Shown here: positions 9,095-18,990 of the stretch, piece by piece
Numbering within the stretch: the stretch's first letter is position 1
Layout: each line of letters begins with the position of its first letter
Source: an uncultured Treponema sp.
GTDB lineage: Bacteria; Spirochaetota; Spirochaetia; Treponematales; Treponemataceae
Length of the DNA stretch: 64,000 nt
Assembly (NCBI GenBank): GCA_947166355.1
Contig: CAMVDX010000002.1
Coordinates: 62,001-126,000 of the forward strand
Direction: 5' to 3'
Notes under the pieces: model-generated
What the model saw: only the letters and a program-made list of their open reading frames with translations
The model's database searches: none
What the model was told of the DNA's origin: nothing
Position numbers and translations under genes: made by a program

Positions 9095-10233
9095 CATCCA
9101 AAAAGCTCTGCCGCTTTTTTCATGCGTTCTGCAATCTTTACTTCAAAAGGGCAGCGGCTTTCACAAGACTTGCAGGCTATACATTCGGCGGCTTTGTGAG
9201 GAATGAGCTCGTAGTGTGACTGAATGCTTTGTGGTACCGTCGGCTGCTGTCTTGCAAGGTCGTAAAATTTATTTACCATGGCAATATCAATATTTGAAGG
9301 ACATGGCTTACAGTGACCGCAGTAAGTACACTGCCCCTTGTAGGAATGATAAGGAGCATTTGCAAGAACAGAGGCATAGTCTTTTTCGTCTGGGCTGGCG
9401 GTTTCGTAAGCTACGGCCTGATCTATCTGGGCTGTAGTGTCATAGCCGCACAAAATTGAGCTGACTGCTGGCCGTGTCAAAGCATAATGAATGCACTGGG
9501 CCGGAGTAAATGCAACTCCAAAAGGAGAATTTTCTGCATCAAAAAGCTTGCCACCTAAAAAGCCCTTCATGACGGTTATGCCAACATCATTTTCTTCTGC
9601 AAGGCGGTAGATCTCAGCGCGCTCGGGGTCAATGCCTTTCATGTTGTCCTCGTACCAGCCGAACATCTGCATAAGGTCTTCGCTCGGAGGCTGCATGTCA
9701 AAGGCAGGATTAATGCTGAACAAAATCATCTCTACAAAGCCGGAAAGAACTGCGCGTTTCGCCATAACAGGGTTATGGGTGCTGAGTCCTATGTGGCGGA
9801 TTACCCCGCGGGCGTGAAGGTCTTTAACGTAGTCCAGAAAGGGGCCGTTCATGCTCTTGTCCCAGTCTTCTTCCGAATCAATATAGTGAATCATTCCAAG
9901 GTCAATGTAGTCGCTCTTAAGGCGGGCTAATAAATCTTCAAAGGCAGGCTTTACAAATTTCATATCGCGGGTGCGTACATACTGCCCGTTCTGCCAGGTG
10001 GAGCCGACGTGTCCCTGAACATACCATTTGTCGCGGCAGTCTTTTATTGCTTCTCCAATTATGTCGCGGGATTTTGGGTCTGGCATCCAGCAGTCGATTA
10101 TGTTTATTCCCTGCTCCTGTGCATATTTTATGAGGCCAACAGATTCATCAAAATCATGCCGCTCCAGCCATTCGCCGCCAAAGCCAATTTCGCTTACCAT
10201 GAGGTTTGTTTTTCCAAGTCGTCGTTTGTTCAT
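9091..10233 (-). CDS. aldo/keto reductase with C-terminal 4Fe-4S ferredoxin domain
   Basis: RRLGKTNLMVSEIGFGGEW..., CTYCGHCKPCPSNIDI and CIACKSCESRCPF. Confidence 0.92.
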   Translation of the reverse strand: MNKRRLGKTNLMVSEIGFGGEWLERHDFDESVGLIKYAQEQGINIIDCWMPDPKSRDIIGEAIKDCRDKWYVQGHVGSTWQNGQYVRTRDMKFVKPAFEDLLARLKSDYIDLGMIHYIDSEEDWDKSMNGPFLDYVKDLHARGVIRHIGLSTHNPVMAKRAVLSGFVEMILFSINPAFDMQPPSEDLMQMFGWYEDNMKGIDPERAEIYRLAEENDVGITVMKGFLGGKLFDAENSPFGVAFTPAQCIHYALTRPAVSSILCGYDTTAQIDQAVAYETASPDEKDYASVLANAPYHSYKGQCTYCGHCKPCPSNIDIAMVNKFYDLARQQPTVPQSIQSHYELIPHKAAECIACKSCESRCPFEVKIAERMKKAAELFGC

Positions 10234-10309
10234 AAGAGGGTCTCCAAAGTCTGTGATTTTAGTATATATCTCACCTGCTTTTTATGCTAGAATCAAAAAA
10301 GGATTTTAT

Positions 10310-10837
10310 ATGGAAAATAAAAAAGAAATCAAAGATATCAGAATCGGTTATCCTGACTGCTGTTTTATGGCAGATGATAACTGGTTCCGCTACAGAACCG
10401 GCGCTATTATAATTGAAGACGGCAGCTTTCTTGTTGTAAAAAGTGAAAGCTCAAAATACTTTTATACAGTTGGCGGCGGTGTTCACATGAATGAAAAATC
10501 GGAAGAATGCATTGTCCGCGAAGTAAAAGAAGAAACCGGAGTTGATTACGAGGTTGACCGCCTTGCTGTAATCTGCGAAAACTTTTTTAAAGAAAAAAAT
10601 CTGGGCTATGACCCGCTCTACTGCCATGTAATTGAGTTTTATTACCTTATGAAAAGCCGGGGCAAAAAAGATGCAAAGTGTGACAGCACAGGTTGGGATA
10701 ATGCAAAAGAGTCCATTCACTGGATTCCCCTGGACAAGCTGCCAGAAACTGATGTAAGACCTGAGTTCTTGCGCACCCGCATAAAAGAGATTTTAGAAAA
10801 CAAGGACGTACTGCATATTGTAAATGATGAAAGATAA
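10310..10837 (+). CDS. NUDIX hydrolase
   Basis: GGGVHMNEKSEECIVREVKEETGVD Nudix box; start set at MENKKEIKD (ATG at 10310) because the listed ORF runs antisense into the neighbouring AKR gene. Confidence 0.9.
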   Translation: MENKKEIKDIRIGYPDCCFMADDNWFRYRTGAIIIEDGSFLVVKSESSKYFYTVGGGVHMNEKSEECIVREVKEETGVDYEVDRLAVICENFFKEKNLGYDPLYCHVIEFYYLMKSRGKKDAKCDSTGWDNAKESIHWIPLDKLPETDVRPEFLRTRIKEILENKDVLHIVNDER

Positions 10838-11638
10838 TTAAAAGGGCTTTTTTGCCAGATACTTAACATAAGTGTCATTAAAGATTATCTTGTTACCGTG
10901 GTCTAATACAGCCTTGTGAAGGCCTTCAAAAAACTTAGTTTTGTATGGCTCGGCAATTACCATGTGGTCACAGTGGGTGCCGCTAAAAGCAATATATTCG
11001 TCGGCAGTCATTTCGCGTTTGCCGTAAAAATCGCGTTCTTCAAAATCTACATAACCGTAGTTTGGGGCATTCTGGTAATGGAAGGAACGGTGAGGGTAGG
11101 GAGTTTCCGGCTTAAAATAAGCGTCATAAATTTTCTGAATATCATCATGAAGGGCCGGGTTTGTGCTTTTGTATTCAGACTTTGTGAGCAGCATTGCGAG
11201 TGTGCCGCCGGGTGCAAGCAAGTCGTAGGTTTTTGAAAAGGCGATGTCTTCCGGGATCCACTGGATTGTTGCAGCAGAATAGATGAGGTCGAACTTGCGG
11301 GTGTCGTTGTTGCTGCCAGAGTTGTTATCACTGCCTAACATGTCGCTGAAATCATGGGTAATAAAATCATCATTTACAATATGAAAGTTTGGCCGGTCGT
11401 CGAATTTTTCTTTCATTTTTGCATAAAGATGTTCGCCTAGTTCAATCGCATTGTAGTCGCAGCCAGTGTTCAAAATCGGTTCTGTTGCCTGGCCTGTTCC
11501 AGGTCCTATTTCCAGTACTTTTTTACCTGGTCCGATTTTCGCATAATCAATCAGACTGTCAAAAAGCTCCTGGCTATAGCGTGGGCGAAACTTATCAAAC
11601 TGCTCAGGGATTGTGTCAAAGATTTTTCTGAATTCCAT
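10838..11638 (-). CDS. class I SAM-dependent methyltransferase
   Basis: KVLEIGPGTGQATEPILNTG...FDLIYSAATIQWIPED motifs. Confidence 0.9.
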   Translation of the reverse strand: MEFRKIFDTIPEQFDKFRPRYSQELFDSLIDYAKIGPGKKVLEIGPGTGQATEPILNTGCDYNAIELGEHLYAKMKEKFDDRPNFHIVNDDFITHDFSDMLGSDNNSGSNNDTRKFDLIYSAATIQWIPEDIAFSKTYDLLAPGGTLAMLLTKSEYKSTNPALHDDIQKIYDAYFKPETPYPHRSFHYQNAPNYGYVDFEERDFYGKREMTADEYIAFSGTHCDHMVIAEPYKTKFFEGLHKAVLDHGNKIIFNDTYVKYLAKKPF

Positions 11639-11655
11639 TTTTTAATTCTCTGTTT

Positions 11656-12216
11656 TTATTTATAAATCCAGTAGCCGTTAAAGGCGACACCATCTTTTGC
11701 GACAAGCAGTTTATCTGTTTTTTCAAAACCAAAGGCTTGTGCGGCAACGGCTCTTTCAACTGCATAAATAGGAATCTTTGTAGCGAGCTGTTTGCAATCA
11801 AACATTTCAAAGGCGTGTGGAATTATCAGTGACATGATTTCTTTCAGCACTTCGGTTTTTTCATAAGAGCTTGCTACATCGAGGCGCAGAATTCCGGATT
11901 CATTAAAGGCATCTTCCGAAAGTCGTTTGAAAAGTTCAATTGTACCAATGGCCTTGCCTGTCGACTTTTCAATAATCGCCCAGCGGACAAACCATTTTTC
12001 TTTATAAGAATAAAGCCAGAAATCAATAGCCTTATTCATAAGTTCTTTTGTGTGATAATAAAAATTATCGCCGTCACAATTGTCACTGTTGAAAAAAGGG
12101 AGTGCATTTTTGTCGCTATAAACCTGCAGCAAATCATCAGCATCAGATTTTTCCACAAAGCGCAAAAGCCATTTTTCACTTTCAAAGGTTGGACATTCTT
12201 CGTAAACGTTTTTCAT
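11656..12216 (-). CDS. GNAT family N-acetyltransferase
   Basis: RFVEKSDADDLLQVYSDKNAL...AIGTIELFKR...LRLDVASSYEKTEVLKEIMSLIIPHAFE. Confidence 0.85.
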   Translation of the reverse strand: MKNVYEECPTFESEKWLLRFVEKSDADDLLQVYSDKNALPFFNSDNCDGDNFYYHTKELMNKAIDFWLYSYKEKWFVRWAIIEKSTGKAIGTIELFKRLSEDAFNESGILRLDVASSYEKTEVLKEIMSLIIPHAFEMFDCKQLATKIPIYAVERAVAAQAFGFEKTDKLLVAKDGVAFNGYWIYK

Positions 12217-12250
12217 GGTTTCATTATATCATATAAGAATTGATAAAAAT

Positions 12251-12543
12251 ACCTACAAAACTAATATTTTCTGCATTTTTGTAGGTACATTTTTCAAATT
12301 ACAAGACTATGAATACCTACAAAAACATCAATTTTCATAATTTTGTAGGTTGCAATTAATACAATGCAAGAGTGAAAGTACCTACAAAACATAAAGTTTC
12401 TTTGATTTTGTAGGTAGTCGCTGGAGTTAAGAATAAAACTCCAACCTACGAAATAGTCATTTTAGTACTTTTTGTAGGTAATATTGGCAAGAACAAAATG
12501 ATATGTATCCTACAAAATAAGGAATTTTACATATTTTGTAGGA
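12251..12543. repeat. array of five 36-bp hairpin units (ACCTACAAAA-N16-TTTTGTAGGT) separated by 28-29 bp
   Basis: Units at 12251-12286, 12315-12350, 12380-12415, 12444-12479, 12508-12543; fifth has compensatory TCC/GGA ends. Confidence 0.95.
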
Positions 12544-12611
12544 ATCTCGAAAAGAAAGATTCTACTCTGTTTTCCATATACAAGCCACAGAAAATTCTTT
12601 ATCCTAAAATT

Positions 12612-13094
12612 ATGGAAGAAAAGCCAAATTACAAAAATCGAAGTGTCGCAATTGTAATCCGCGACGGAAAAATCTTAATGGAAAGGCTCTGCTACAAAGA
12701 TGCAAACAACGGCAAAGAATTCTTTTCAGTACCAGGTGGCGGCATAGAAGAAGGTGAAACTCCCGAACAGGCGGCTCTGCGTGAGCTAAAAGAAGAATGC
12801 GGTCTCGACGGTACAATTGTAAAACCACTCGCTGTAATCTATTCTCACGGAAGAAAAGAATATTCATTTGAAGTAGCAGTTCCAGATGACCAGCAGGCAA
12901 TAACAGGCTACGATCCCGAAGAAGCCGGCTCTGACAATCCTCCTCTCAGAGAAGTTGTCTGGAAAAGTTTGAACGAAATCAGCGAAAAAGACCGGGCCTT
13001 CCTTTTTTCCTACGGGCTCATTCAGGTTCAGGATTTTTACCAGACAATTGTCGGCTGGGGCGATGAAATCTCTTATCCGGGAAATGCACAATAA
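12612..13094 (+). CDS. NUDIX hydrolase
   Basis: GGGIEEGETPEQAALRELKEECGL Nudix box; start at MEEKPNYKNRS. Confidence 0.9.
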   Translation: MEEKPNYKNRSVAIVIRDGKILMERLCYKDANNGKEFFSVPGGGIEEGETPEQAALRELKEECGLDGTIVKPLAVIYSHGRKEYSFEVAVPDDQQAITGYDPEEAGSDNPPLREVVWKSLNEISEKDRAFLFSYGLIQVQDFYQTIVGWGDEISYPGNAQ

Positions 13095-13181
13095 AAAACA
13101 GCAGAGCCGTGTGACTCTGCTGTTCAGGTTTTATATGACTTTTTGTTGACCTGTCATTCCCGGGCTTGACCCGGGAATCTT

Positions 13182-14363
13182 TTATCCGAAAATCGGTCTA
13201 ACTCTGTTTACAGTATCACAAGCCTTGAGCTTTGCGATGATGTCGTCGGTTACAACGCCGTCTACGTCGATGATGTTGTATGCTACGTCGCCGCGTGCCT
13301 GGTTGATGAAGGAGCTGATGTTGAGCTTTGCTTCACCGAGGATTGTTGTGAACTTAGAGATTGTATCAGGAATGTTTTTATGGCTGATGCAAAGACGAGT
13401 TCCGCCGGCTGGAATAGGGTTGTCTGTAACTGTCTTAGGGAAGTTTACAGAGTTTACGATATTTCCATTTTCGAGGAAGTCCTTAAGCTGAGCTGCAGCC
13501 ATGATAGCACAGTTGTCTTCTGCTTCCGGAGTTGAAGCTCCAAGGTGAGGCATACAAACAACCTTTGGATGATTCAAAAGTTCTTCTGCAGCAAAGTCTG
13601 TGATGAGGCAAGAAACTTTTCCGCTGTCGAGGGCAGCGAGAATATCAGCATTGTTTACAAGACCACCGCGGGCAATGTTGATAATGCGAACTCCGTCCTT
13701 CATGTTTTTGATAGAAGATGCATTAATCATTCCCTTTGTGTCGTCTGTCTGTGGAACGTGGATTGTGATGTAGTCGCACTTTGCATAAAGTGAATCCAAA
13801 GTCTCAGCAATCTTTACTTTCTTATCAAGCTTAAGAGCAGCGTTTACAGAAAGGAATGGGTCGTAGCCCCAGACATCCATACCAAAGTGGAGGGCGAGGT
13901 TAGCAACCATAGCACCAATAGCACCAAGTCCGATTACACCGAGAGTTTTTCCCATCAATTCTGGACCAACAAACTGGCTCTTACCTTTTTCTGCGAGGGC
14001 AGGAATTTCGTCTCCCTTTCCGGCAAGGCCGTTTGCCCACTTGTTAGCTTCGATTACAGGACGGCTAGAAAGCAAGAGTGCAAGAATAACAAGCTCCTTT
14101 ACAGCGTTTGCGTTAGCACCAGGAGTGTTGAATACAACAACGCCCTTTTCTGTGAGCTCTGGGATTGGAATGTTGTTAGTACCTGCACCGGCACGTGCAA
14201 CAGCCTTTACATTGTCAGAAAGCTGCATGTCGTGCATTTCTGCAGAACGAACAAGAATAGCATCCGGATTATTGATTTCAGATGCGATTTCATAATTATC
14301 ACGGTCGAGCTGGTTTAAGCCGACGCTGGCAATTTTGTTTAATGTTTGGATTTTGAATGACAT
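13182..14363 (-). CDS. serA: D-3-phosphoglycerate dehydrogenase (with ACT domain)
   Basis: VARAGAGTNNIPIPELTEKGVVVFNTPGANANAVKELV...GKTLGVIGLGAIGAMVANLA...RLCISHKNIPDTISKF. Confidence 0.95.
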   Translation of the reverse strand: MSFKIQTLNKIASVGLNQLDRDNYEIASEINNPDAILVRSAEMHDMQLSDNVKAVARAGAGTNNIPIPELTEKGVVVFNTPGANANAVKELVILALLLSSRPVIEANKWANGLAGKGDEIPALAEKGKSQFVGPELMGKTLGVIGLGAIGAMVANLALHFGMDVWGYDPFLSVNAALKLDKKVKIAETLDSLYAKCDYITIHVPQTDDTKGMINASSIKNMKDGVRIINIARGGLVNNADILAALDSGKVSCLITDFAAEELLNHPKVVCMPHLGASTPEAEDNCAIMAAAQLKDFLENGNIVNSVNFPKTVTDNPIPAGGTRLCISHKNIPDTISKFTTILGEAKLNISSFINQARGDVAYNIIDVDGVVTDDIIAKLKACDTVNRVRPIFG

Positions 14364-14383
14364 GATTTTTCTCCTTTTGTAAA

Positions 14384-14543
14384 GGGAATAGGGGATAGTA
14401 AATAGGGAATAGTAGTCGGGGGAAGTCTCCCCCTCGCTCCCAAGTCCTCACTTCGTTGCGGTCTTGTACGCTACCCTCTCTGCGGGGCACATCCCCGCAA
14501 CGCCCCTAAAAAAACTATTCCCTATCCCCTATTAACTATTCCC
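14384..14543. repeat. inverted-repeat-bounded non-coding cassette with GC-rich core
   Basis: Ends GGGAATAGGGGATAGTAAATAGGGAATAGT ... ACTATTCCCTATCCCCTATTAACTATTCCC around a GC-rich palindromic core. Confidence 0.85.
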
Positions 14544-14548
14544 TGATT

Positions 14549-15685
14549 TTATTTATTCTCAGCAGCGAACTTCTTCATGAACTCAACGAGAGCCTTAACA
14601 CCATCAAGTGTCATAGCATTGTAAATAGACGCGCGCATACCGCCTACGAGTCTGTGGCCCTTGAGGTTTACGAGACCTGCAGCAGCAGCGGCCTTTACGA
14701 ACTTGTCGTTGATTTCCTTTTCTTTTGCGGCAGCGGCTTCGTCGTCTGCGGCGTGATCACTGTACTTTGTAAGGAATGGAACGTTCATCAAAGAGCGGCT
14801 TCCAACCTCAGTTGTTGCGTGATAGAAGTTGCCTTCGTTGTTATCAAGGTAGTTGTAAAGGTAATCAGCCTTTTCCTTGTTGCGCTTGAGCATACCTTCA
14901 GCTCCGCCGTTTGCCTCAATCCAATGCAAAACCTTTCCAAGCACGTAGATAGTGTAGCAAGGAGGAGTATTGTACATAGAATCATTATCAGCATGAGTCT
15001 TGTAGCAGAGCATAGTAGGAGTACCAGCGCGGCAAGCTTCAGGTTCACAAATCAAGTCTTCGCGGATGATTACGAGAGTAACACCTGCAGGAGCCAGGTT
15101 CTTCTGAGCACCGGCAAAAAGCAAACCGAACTTTGAAACATCGAGTGGCTCACTCAAAACGCAAGAAGAAATATCAGCTACGAGAGGGATCTTTCCAGTA
15201 TCTGGAATGTACTCGTAGTGAGTTCCCATAATTGTATTGTTGAAGCAGATGTAAGCGTAATCATAGTCGCCTTCAATCTTTTCAACCTTTGGAATATATG
15301 AATAGTTCTTGTCTTTGGAAGATGCAATAATATCAACATCAACGCCAAGCTTTTTAGCTTCAGCAGCAGCCTTCTTAGCCCAGACACCAGTTTCGATGTA
15401 GGCAGCCTTTCCAGTGTGAATACCAAGGTTTTCTGCAACCATAGCAAACTGAGTAGAACCACCGCCCTGAACAAAAAGCACCTTGTAGTTATCAGGTACG
15501 TTCATCAATTTGCGAACCATAGCCTCAGCATCCTGAATGATTGGCTCATAAGCCTTAGAACGGTGACTCATTTCCATTACCGACTGGCCAGTTCCATTGT
15601 AATCCAGCATTTCAGCTGCACAAGCATTCAAAACCTCTTCAGGCAGGCAGCTAGGTCCCGCACTAAAATTGTACACTCTTGCCAT
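14549..15685 (-). CDS. serC: phosphoserine aminotransferase
   Basis: RVYNFSAGPSCLPEEVLNACAAEMLDYNGTGQSVMEMSHRS..., typical SerC. Confidence 0.97.
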   Translation of the reverse strand: MARVYNFSAGPSCLPEEVLNACAAEMLDYNGTGQSVMEMSHRSKAYEPIIQDAEAMVRKLMNVPDNYKVLFVQGGGSTQFAMVAENLGIHTGKAAYIETGVWAKKAAAEAKKLGVDVDIIASSKDKNYSYIPKVEKIEGDYDYAYICFNNTIMGTHYEYIPDTGKIPLVADISSCVLSEPLDVSKFGLLFAGAQKNLAPAGVTLVIIREDLICEPEACRAGTPTMLCYKTHADNDSMYNTPPCYTIYVLGKVLHWIEANGGAEGMLKRNKEKADYLYNYLDNNEGNFYHATTEVGSRSLMNVPFLTKYSDHAADDEAAAAKEKEINDKFVKAAAAAGLVNLKGHRLVGGMRASIYNAMTLDGVKALVEFMKKFAAENK

Positions 15686-15711
15686 ACATCGACTCCTTTG
15701 TCTTTTTTTAA

Positions 15712-15870
15712 GCTATTAGCTATTAGCAGTTAGCTATTAGCTAGGAGGGGGAAGTCTCCCCCTCGCTCCAGCCCGCGCTGCGGTCTTCCGCTACCCCTTC
15801 TGCGGGGGACACCCCCACAACGCCCCCGTTTGAACGGGCTAATGGCTAACAGCTAAATGCTAATTGCTTA
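15712..15870. repeat. inverted-repeat-bounded cassette with the same GC-rich core as 14384-14543
   Basis: Ends 'agctattagctattagcagttagc' / 'gctaatggctaacagctaaatgctaat'; core 'ggaagtctccccctcgctcc...tgcgggggacacccccacaacgccccc'. Confidence 0.75.
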
Positions 15871-16537
15871 TAATTTTCAGAGAATTCAAAATACTCAAAT
15901 TCTCAAGTCTAACATTTTCAGGAACTCGCAAAACTGAGTTCGTCATATTTACAATTCCTGTAATTCCGGCCTTTACCAGCCTGTCGCACATCGCCTGAGC
16001 GTCCTTGGCTGCGACCGTCAGAATTGCGCGGCTGATGTGCTCCTGCTTAATCACCCAGTTCATGTCAGCGGCAGGGTAGAGCGGAAAGGTTGAACGCAGA
16101 ATCTCTACGCGGTTTACGTTAGAATCAAAGCCCGCCTTAATGGCAAAGCCGCTGCCTTCAAAAAGCGCTTCATCCAGCAGAGCTGCTCCAAGACGTCCAA
16201 GACCAACGATGCAGACGTTTACAGCGTTCGCGCTGCCAGCTTCCCGGCCACCAGAAAGTACCCCGCCCGCGCTCCCGGCCTTCTCGAGGCCCGCATTCGC
16301 CTTCCGCACCGCCGTAAGCAGGTCTGCCGTAACGTAGCCGTTTGATACGCCACCACCCAGTCCTGCAAGCCATAAATCGTGCCGAATCAGCGAATCCTTC
16401 CAGCCGGTCAAAGCGCTTATGTCTGCAGAAGTTATTTTAGCCTTCTGCCAGGCTGCAAGCACACCTTCCAGCTCAATCAACCGCCGTCGTGTAACCTTAG
16501 GCAAATTGTCGCTTACCGAATGTAAATATGCGCTCAT
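15860..16537 (-). CDS. rex: redox-sensing transcriptional repressor Rex
   Basis: KVTRRRLIELEGVLAAW...ITSADISALTGWKDSLIRHDLWLAGLGG (wHTH) plus VCIVGLGRLGAALLD Rossmann motif and VNMTNSVLRVPENVRLENLSI C-terminus. Confidence 0.85.
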   Translation of the reverse strand: MSAYLHSVSDNLPKVTRRRLIELEGVLAAWQKAKITSADISALTGWKDSLIRHDLWLAGLGGGVSNGYVTADLLTAVRKANAGLEKAGSAGGVLSGGREAGSANAVNVCIVGLGRLGAALLDEALFEGSGFAIKAGFDSNVNRVEILRSTFPLYPAADMNWVIKQEHISRAILTVAAKDAQAMCDRLVKAGITGIVNMTNSVLRVPENVRLENLSILNSLKIISN

Positions 16538-16630
16538 TATAGGCTTTCCCCCTGCTTTGTGGAATTGAATTTTAGAGACAAAAGTGTGAATTTTGAGGAA
16601 ATCTTACCAAAAATGTCCGAATTTTGCAAA

Positions 16631-16652
16631 TACTGTTAAACAAATAACAGTA
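16631..16652. promoter_or_regulatory. putative Rex operator (TACTGTTA-AACAAA-TAACAGTA)
   Basis: Perfect 8-bp arms, 6-bp spacer, inner 18 bp CTGTTAaacaaaTAACAG resembles Rex-type TTGTTAANNNNTTAACAA; ~95 bp upstream of rex. Confidence 0.55.
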
Positions 16653-16681
16653 AAATATAAAGAATTATATCAAGGAGATAT

Positions 16682-16890
16682 AAAAAATCTGACGGGCATA
16701 AGTTAATGAGGACTTTTGGCGCGAAGGAGTGAGGCATAGGGCAAAAAGACTTTTTTTTTGGGGATGCCGCGAGAGCGGCATTATAATAGTTTCTATACCC
16801 CAAAAAACGTCTAGCGCATTATTGCGCGTTTTGGACCTATGAATCACGACTGGGAGCCAATTTTCAGAAAATTTGTCCGTCAGATTTTTT
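16682..16890. repeat. ~209-bp structured element with 14-bp perfect terminal inverted repeats
   Basis: AAAAAATCTGACGG ... CCGTCAGATTTTTT with nested internal stems (TTTTTTGGGG/CCCCAAAAAA; ATGCCGC-GAGA-GCGGCAT). Confidence 0.8.
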
Positions 16891-16916
16891 TTAGGAATTC
16901 TGTTAATTATAATTTT

Positions 16917-18782
16917 TTAGATTTTGAACATTCCCACATTACTGCTCAGTTCCTCAAGATTATCCTGATTTTCATAACTGAGCTTATGACACAGTTCAAC
17001 TTCCTGTGTAATCTCGCTTGAATCTGCCGACATCTTATTCATAGAATCCGTGATTTCCTGAGTTACATTTTCAAGGTTCTTCATTTCTTCGCCGATTTGT
17101 TTTCCGCCGCTAAGCAGCACATTTGTATTTTCCTTTACAACATCAGCTGAAGACTTAATTTCATTAATTGACTGAAGAACCTGAACATTTCCTTCATTCT
17201 GTTCGTCCATAGCATTACGGATTACGGCTTCCTGCTGCTGAACCTTGTTTGTCAAATCAAAAATGACCTCAAACTGAGTCTGTACAGCCTTTGTATTATC
17301 AGAAACACCCTGAATAATGTCCTGAAGCTCACTAAGCTGATTACCAATATTTTTACCCTGAGTATTTGACTGCTCCGCAAGCTTACGGATTTCATCAGCA
17401 ACAACCGCAAAGCCCTTTCCGGCTTCACCGGCGTGGGCAGCCTCAATTGCAGCATTCATGGCAAGAAGGTTTGTCTGGCTTGCGATACTCTGAACAACAG
17501 ATGAAGCTTCAACAAGACCTTTAGATTTATCAAGAATGTTTGCCGCAAGGTCAGTTGATTCTTTAATTCGTTTTCGTCCTGTTTCTGATTCCGAAGCAAG
17601 AGTTTCTACAGTTTTTGAGTTGCCCTCCAGAATCTGTGTAACCGAGCGGATATTTGCAACCATCTCTTCAACAGCGCTGGAAGAGTTCGATACCGATTCT
17701 ACCTGAATATTTACGTTTTCGTTAAGCTCGTTGATTTTAGAAATCATAGTCCGGATTGTTTTATCACTCTTTAAAACACTGTCAGACTGGAAGCTTGCGC
17801 GCTCCTTTACCATATTGATATTCTTAATAATTTCTTCAACTGATTTTGAAGTTTTAGTCATACTTGTATTGACATTCTCTGCAGTATCAAGAGAGATATC
17901 TACGGACTTTTTGATGTCAGTTAAAAGAGCGTGAGTTTCATCTTTAAACACGTTCAGGTCATTTGTTAAAAGTCCAATTTCGTTTCTGGTAGTTACCGGA
18001 AGATTTTCACCAGTGTAATCCTTTTCTGCAACCTTCTGTGTAAAGAATTGAATTTCTCTGAATTTAGCACTCAGAGATTTCATCTGCAAAAGGCTTGTGA
18101 TTATAATGAAAATCGCACCAAGAATACCTTCAGGGAATATATATCTCCATACCAGAACAGTATTTGGAACATCCTTTAAAGCCGTAGACAAAACGGGAGT
18201 TATAGTAATCAATATGAAGCCTATAGCACCAAAGGTACTTATAAATGCAGAACGTACAATCAGGGACATGGCCTTAAACTCTTTTTTGAAAGGAAGAACT
18301 TTAAGTGAGCGCTCAAGATTCTGAACAAAAAGACTGTAAAAGGCCTGTGCAATTAAGAATACGTTTCCGCAGCAGGTAGTGTAGAGCGGGGCAACATCAA
18401 CAAAAACATGCTTTTCCGCAAAAGCTCCCTGAACTATTAACGCAGAGAAAAATGCATTCAAAATTCCAAAGCCTAAAGCAACGGTCTGGAATCTCTTTGC
18501 AACTTTATTTGTTTTTACAACAGAAGCCGGATCATGCGGATTATAGGCTTTTAAAAGCTTTGTCTGTGAAAACCACCAGAATAAGATAAATCCATAGACA
18601 AGCAGAATTCCTATAATTGCAAAAGGGGAGGTAAAACCAATAAAGGTTTCTTTAATATCAAAAATATGCAGCTGTACAAAAGTGACCCAGCTTACGAAAA
18701 ACGGAAGAATAAAAATATTAATATATAGAAAGAAATGCTTTTTTGTAATCATGATTTGAGAGTTATTTGTTGATTCTGTCAT
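16917..18782 (-). CDS. methyl-accepting chemotaxis protein with multi-pass N-terminal membrane domain
   Basis: Signalling domain [41 protein letters not shown]-terminal ~250 aa has several hydrophobic segments. Confidence 0.93.
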   Translation of the reverse strand: MTESTNNSQIMITKKHFFLYINIFILPFFVSWVTFVQLHIFDIKETFIGFTSPFAIIGILLVYGFILFWWFSQTKLLKAYNPHDPASVVKTNKVAKRFQTVALGFGILNAFFSALIVQGAFAEKHVFVDVAPLYTTCCGNVFLIAQAFYSLFVQNLERSLKVLPFKKEFKAMSLIVRSAFISTFGAIGFILITITPVLSTALKDVPNTVLVWRYIFPEGILGAIFIIITSLLQMKSLSAKFREIQFFTQKVAEKDYTGENLPVTTRNEIGLLTNDLNVFKDETHALLTDIKKSVDISLDTAENVNTSMTKTSKSVEEIIKNINMVKERASFQSDSVLKSDKTIRTMISKINELNENVNIQVESVSNSSSAVEEMVANIRSVTQILEGNSKTVETLASESETGRKRIKESTDLAANILDKSKGLVEASSVVQSIASQTNLLAMNAAIEAAHAGEAGKGFAVVADEIRKLAEQSNTQGKNIGNQLSELQDIIQGVSDNTKAVQTQFEVIFDLTNKVQQQEAVIRNAMDEQNEGNVQVLQSINEIKSSADVVKENTNVLLSGGKQIGEEMKNLENVTQEITDSMNKMSADSSEITQEVELCHKLSYENQDNLEELSSNVGMFKI

Positions 18783-18884
18783 ATATGTTCAGCTCCTAAG
18801 TTATTAACAAAATGTTATTTTAAAAGTATACGCAGAATTTTGTGAAAGTTCAAATAAAATATAACAAAAAATTAAAAATTGTTA

Positions 18885-18924
18885 AAAAAAAAGGGACCCG
18901 GAAAAACTATAAAAACCGGATCCC
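18885..18924 (-). terminator. rho-independent terminator of 18991..19818
   Basis: On minus strand AGGGATCCGGTTTTTATAGTTTTTCCGGGTCCC followed by TTTTTTTTT. Confidence 0.8.
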
Positions 18925-18990
18925 TAAAAAATTAGGAGGCTGATTAATCAGAAGGTAACTTTCAGAGGCAAAAGCCTGCAAAGTACCTTG

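Noticed and set aside
10028-10309. N-terminal extension of the NUDIX ORF (10028..10837)
   Set aside because: Lies antisense to the aldo/keto reductase gene; ATG with coding-like context is at 10310.
12251-12543. Hairpin array 1 interpreted as a CRISPR (36-bp repeats, 28-29-bp spacers)
   Set aside because: Only the 10-bp arms and a small central motif are conserved, units are perfect-ended palindromes, arms show a compensatory change, there are only five units, and no cas genes are visible. Not CRISPR-like repeat conservation.
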